Positions 61,027-64,000 of a stretch of DNA of 64,000 nt are shown here, one piece after another. Source of the stretch: Brassica napus (lineage: Eukaryota; Streptophyta; Magnoliopsida; Brassicales; Brassicaceae). Each line of letters opens with the position of its first letter. Position 1 is the first letter of the stretch. Below the pieces are notes generated by a model. The model did no database searches. It was not told the DNA's origin and saw only the letters and a program-made list of their open reading frames with translations. The stretch spans positions 11,557,509-11,621,508 of the forward strand of contig NC_063442.1 in NCBI RefSeq assembly GCF_020379485.1, given 5' to 3'. The translations under genes were made by a program, and so were the position numbers.

Positions 61027-61370
61027 TGACGGGTGTGTCTTGTTGCGTCAGGGGTAAACAGAATGGACTCATTTTCCAATATGGATCAAACCAGCTCCAT
61101 CATATACCAACTCGATATGAGCTTTTAGAGCATCTTTATATATTTGAAGATTATTTCTCTCTAAACCAGGATTTCCCTGAAGCCGAAGAAGCTACTCTGA
61201 GCAAGCTTTCTTTTCTGTTCAGAGTCCATGACAAAACCTGGAAGGTCAAAGGCTGCGGTGTACAACCTGCGGATCAATTGGTGACAATTCATTCTGGAGG
61301 AGTGTTGTTAAAGGGTGAGTTTTGGATTCGAGACTCACCAAAACCTAATTATGGAGTCAGAGAGAACTAA
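60963..61370 (+). pseudogene. C-JID (post-LRR) exon of a TNL, out of frame, with MITE-derived end
   Basis: The open frame reads GVSCCVRGKQNGLIFQYGSN, then HHIPTRYELLEHLYIFEDYF and LSFLFRVHDKTWKVKGCGV, the layout of the C-terminal jelly-roll/Ig-like (C-JID) domain after the LRRs of TNL receptors. It begins about 100 bases after the TIR exon and is in a different frame from the spliced TIR exon. About 2 kb of NB-ARC and LRR coding sequence has been lost. After GCGV the frame runs into a MITE, which supplies the last ~35 residues and the stop at 61368-61370. In the TNL family C-JID helps recognise effectors. Confidence 0.75.
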
Positions 61371-61443
61371 TAAGGGAGGGGTTAGGGTCGATGCGCTGTA
61401 GCGCTGTGAGCCGGATTCCGAGTGAGCAGGATGAGTTGTCACA
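61262..61443 (+). mobile_element. MITE copy A (diverged, left end truncated)
   Basis: Sequence from about 61276 (caattggtgaca) to gagttgtcaca at 61443 matches the reverse complement of copy B. Shared landmarks: acctaattatggagt, agaact, ggttrgggtc, cagcgctgtgag (with one base variant). The left inverted end is missing or merged with the C-JID exon. Confidence 0.72.
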
Positions 61444-61460
61444 AAAAAATCGACTTTATA

Positions 61461-61691
61461 TGTGACAACCCGTCCCATGGACCCACCCGTCCGTAGATCC
61501 CAGACTCACAGCGCTGCAGCGTATTGACCCCAACCCTTCCCTTATAAGTTCTCAATAACTCCATAATTAGGTTGTTGGTGCGCTTCGAACCCATAACCTC
61601 ACATTTTAATAGCATTCCTACAGAACAATCTGTCACCAATTGACAGTCTAGGATCTACGGGACGGGTGAGTCCACAGGACGGGTTGTCACA
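61461..61691 (-). mobile_element. MITE copy B with ~40-bp inverted ends
   Basis: The left end is tgtgacaacccgtcccatgg and the right end reverse-complemented is tgtgacaacccgtcctgtgg; similarity continues to tagatcc. It is 231 bp long. It lies in opposite orientation to copy A, with a 17-base spacer. I could not find a convincing target duplication. Confidence 0.8.
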
Positions 61692-64000
61692 TGAACTTAA
61701 ACTGTAATAGAAAATTGTTCAAAAAAAAAACTGTAATAGAAATGTGGCGCTTGTAAGAAAAGGAAAGGAAAGATTGCAGTATCTGAAATTCTTGTTCTTC
61801 TTGATGATTGCTGGAACAACTCGACTCCTTTTGACCAAAAAAAAAGAACAACTTGACTCCAAGATAAAGTGATACAAAAAATAATATTAGTAAAATTATA
61901 CGTAAAATACATAACTGTAAGGAGTAAAATAAAAAATAAATAGTATTTTGAAATTTTGAATACTGAAATTTTAAATTTTGAGGATTTCAAGATATTTTTA
62001 GAGAACGAAAAATTTCAAAATGTGAAGGTTTGCTGGATTATTGAAAATGTCCTATAAGTCTTAAAACTTATGTTCATCAATGGGAAGATGTATAAACATG
62101 TGGTCTGTGTTGTTTAAATATGATTATAGTTTGAAAATAAATGGCACTGAATTGGAATGAGTCTTTAGATAATTTAGTTTTCATGATAATATATGAAATA
62201 GAACATTAACTGATTAGTTCTAACAAAAAATAATGTTTATATGATAATAATAATCTATGAAACATATTGTTATCAAATGTAAATTTGAATGATAAAGAAA
62301 ACAAAATATCACAAGTAGATTGAAACAAAATTTTGATTGACTTATCCTTTGTAAGCTAATGATTGGTTGAATAAGAAGCATGTCTCATCATACTTTCTCA
62401 AACTTTATGCTTTTGCCACCATACATTGTATGTTTTCTTAATATTTTAATTTGAAAACCTTTTTACAAAAAAAGAACATTTTGATTGACAAAATATTACA
62501 ATTAAATATTAAATACATGATACTAGGGAAAAATATTTTGTGAGTTAACTGCTACAAATTTTTGATTGAAAATTCTGACTTTTTTTGTTAGCTGTCCATT
62601 TAAACTAGATCAAGAGGTAATCAAACAAGCCGATCATGAAAATTCTAACTATATTTATATTTAAATATTAAAAGTAAATAAAATCAGTAAGAAACTATCT
62701 TTGGAGTGACGTCAAAAAAAAAAAAAACTATCTTTGGAGTATCTTGAAACATATTTTTGATTGCCAAATCCAATATAAAAAATTAAATATTAAATGCATA
62801 ATTTTGAATTAATATCATGATTATTAAAATTTGAATATTTTACTTTTTCATAAGTTTTACTTACGTACAAAAAAAATATATTAATTAAAAGTATAACAAA
62901 AATATCATATTCTAATTTTATAATCATTGATAAATCGAAAATATAAAAAGCTATAACTTATAAATCTAATACATATATCGCACATATAAGTTACATATGA
63001 TTAATAGTATGTTATGGTTTTTCTTTTGTAAAAAAAATGTTTGGACATAAATGAACAGCTTATGTTTTACAGAAATGAATTTATCTTATTAAACCAGAAG
63101 TACTTTAAACTTTTGTTTGGCAACTTAGATAGTAGTTAAAAAATTAGTGTTGTTTGGAAATACGGATAGAAGTAAGTTAGAAAAAAAATAATGGACTTAT
63201 GCTATTAAAAAAATTAGAAGTCTATTACATTATTAAAAAGTAATGAGCTTATGTTACTTGATATACATATTCAAATCAAAATAATATTTTAAAATTGATT
63301 TATATCAAAAATTTATTTAAAAAATATACACATATTCAAAATTTGATTTTTACTAACATATTTTCCAATAACCATTATAAAAATGTTTTCAATATATATA
63401 AGAAAAATACAATACAAAGCCCAATTTCAAACACCAACTTAAATTATGGTTTTTATATTTCACATTAAAATTTAAAAATATAATATATGTGATTATTTAT
63501 ATGATTGTACATATAAAAGATTATTAATTATAAGATTACTTATTTGATGGTACATATAAAATACGATTAATATATGATAACATATATTTTTGTAACCTAT
63601 GATGACACATATATGATATATAATAGTAATTAGGGGTGAGCGTTCGGGTTCATTTTCGGGTCTGTTTGGAATTTCGTGTTCGGTTCAGATCTTTGAGGAT
63701 CCGGTTCGAATTTGGATAACCAATTTAAATTATTTTAAAAAATTAAAATTTATTATATGCTTTAGTTTTTTAAAAATCTATAAACAATAGTATATATTAC
63801 ATATAAATTTGAATTACATATGACAGAGCACTTAACATATAAATTGGTTTAGTTTAAATATTTGGATAGATAATTAATAATTATTTAAGTATTTTTGAAG
63901 TTTTGAGTATATTTTAACGATTTTAGATATTTACGTTTGATTATTTGTATATATTTTCAAGTATTTAAATGAACTTAAAAATATCATATATATTCTGGAT
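61692..64000. other. AT-rich intergenic DNA, no gene recognised
   Basis: Direct repeats of ctgtaatagaaa flank a short spacer at 61703-61742. From 63634 the sequence gggtgagcgttcgggttc begins a CGGGTTCGG-type repeat like that at 35158. No coding sequence, RNA gene or paired transposon ends seen. Confidence 0.45.

Noticed and set aside
61575..61600. tRNA B-box-like cgcttcgaacccataacc inside MITE copy B
   Set aside because: No A box or cloverleaf can be built around it; it is part of the MITE.
1..64000. CRISPR arrays, rRNA, operons or prokaryotic systems
   Set aside because: None seen; introns, plant gene families and plant transposons fill the window.

Overview
This is plant nuclear DNA, most likely from a Brassica-type crucifer (Brassica or a close relative such as Raphanus). 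Genes have GT-AG introns, intergenic DNA is very AT-rich, and transposon remnants are abundant. The recognisable genes follow the order of one block of Arabidopsis chromosome 1: SABRE, a SANT/MYB-like gene, NET2A, a methyltransferase-like gene, a bZIP gene, TCP8, HISN1 (ATP phosphoribosyltransferase) and a short coiled-coil gene. From memory of the Arabidopsis map this is about At1g58250 down to At1g58070. Species and locus numbers are inference; protein families and exon structures are read from the sequence.

Layout. 1-5790: 3' part of SABRE (+). 6240-7528: decayed LINE. 8623-11929: SANT/MYB-like gene (+). 12190-15148: NET2A-type actin-binding protein (-). 15.4-32.4 kb: a transposon island with three Helitrons, a LINE inserted into one of them, a methionine aminopeptidase 1A (MAP1A) pseudogene split by a MITE, a threefold repeat array, and a Helitron carrying an AP2 exon. 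32416-33726: methyltransferase-like membrane protein (-). 36819-38195: bZIP (+). 38.2-47.4 kb: a second transposon-rich gap with a Helitron, an hAT-like MITE, and a region bounded by inverted repeats that contains a minisatellite. 47642-48826: TCP8 (+). 49.1-55.1 kb: a third transposon cluster with a telomere-motif MITE, two Helitrons, an RNase H fragment and a duplicated 3-ketoacyl-CoA synthase fragment. 55463-58012: HISN1 (+). 58600-59319: coiled-coil gene (-). 60380-61370: a broken TIR-type resistance gene with TIR and C-JID pieces but no NB-ARC or LRR, running into a pair of inverted MITEs. 61692-64000: no gene seen.

The genes are independent housekeeping or developmental loci, not an operon or pathway: membrane lipid-transfer and cell expansion (SABRE), transcription (SANT, bZIP, TCP8), actin-membrane linkage (NET2A), histidine synthesis (HISN1) and immunity (TIR). 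I see no wholly new system. The most informative structures are the nested and captured elements: six Helitrons with both ends assignable, two MITEs with 9-bp target duplications, a LINE with a clear target duplication, a TIR gene collapsed to TIR plus C-JID with a MITE-derived reading-frame end, and miRNA-sized perfect foldbacks.
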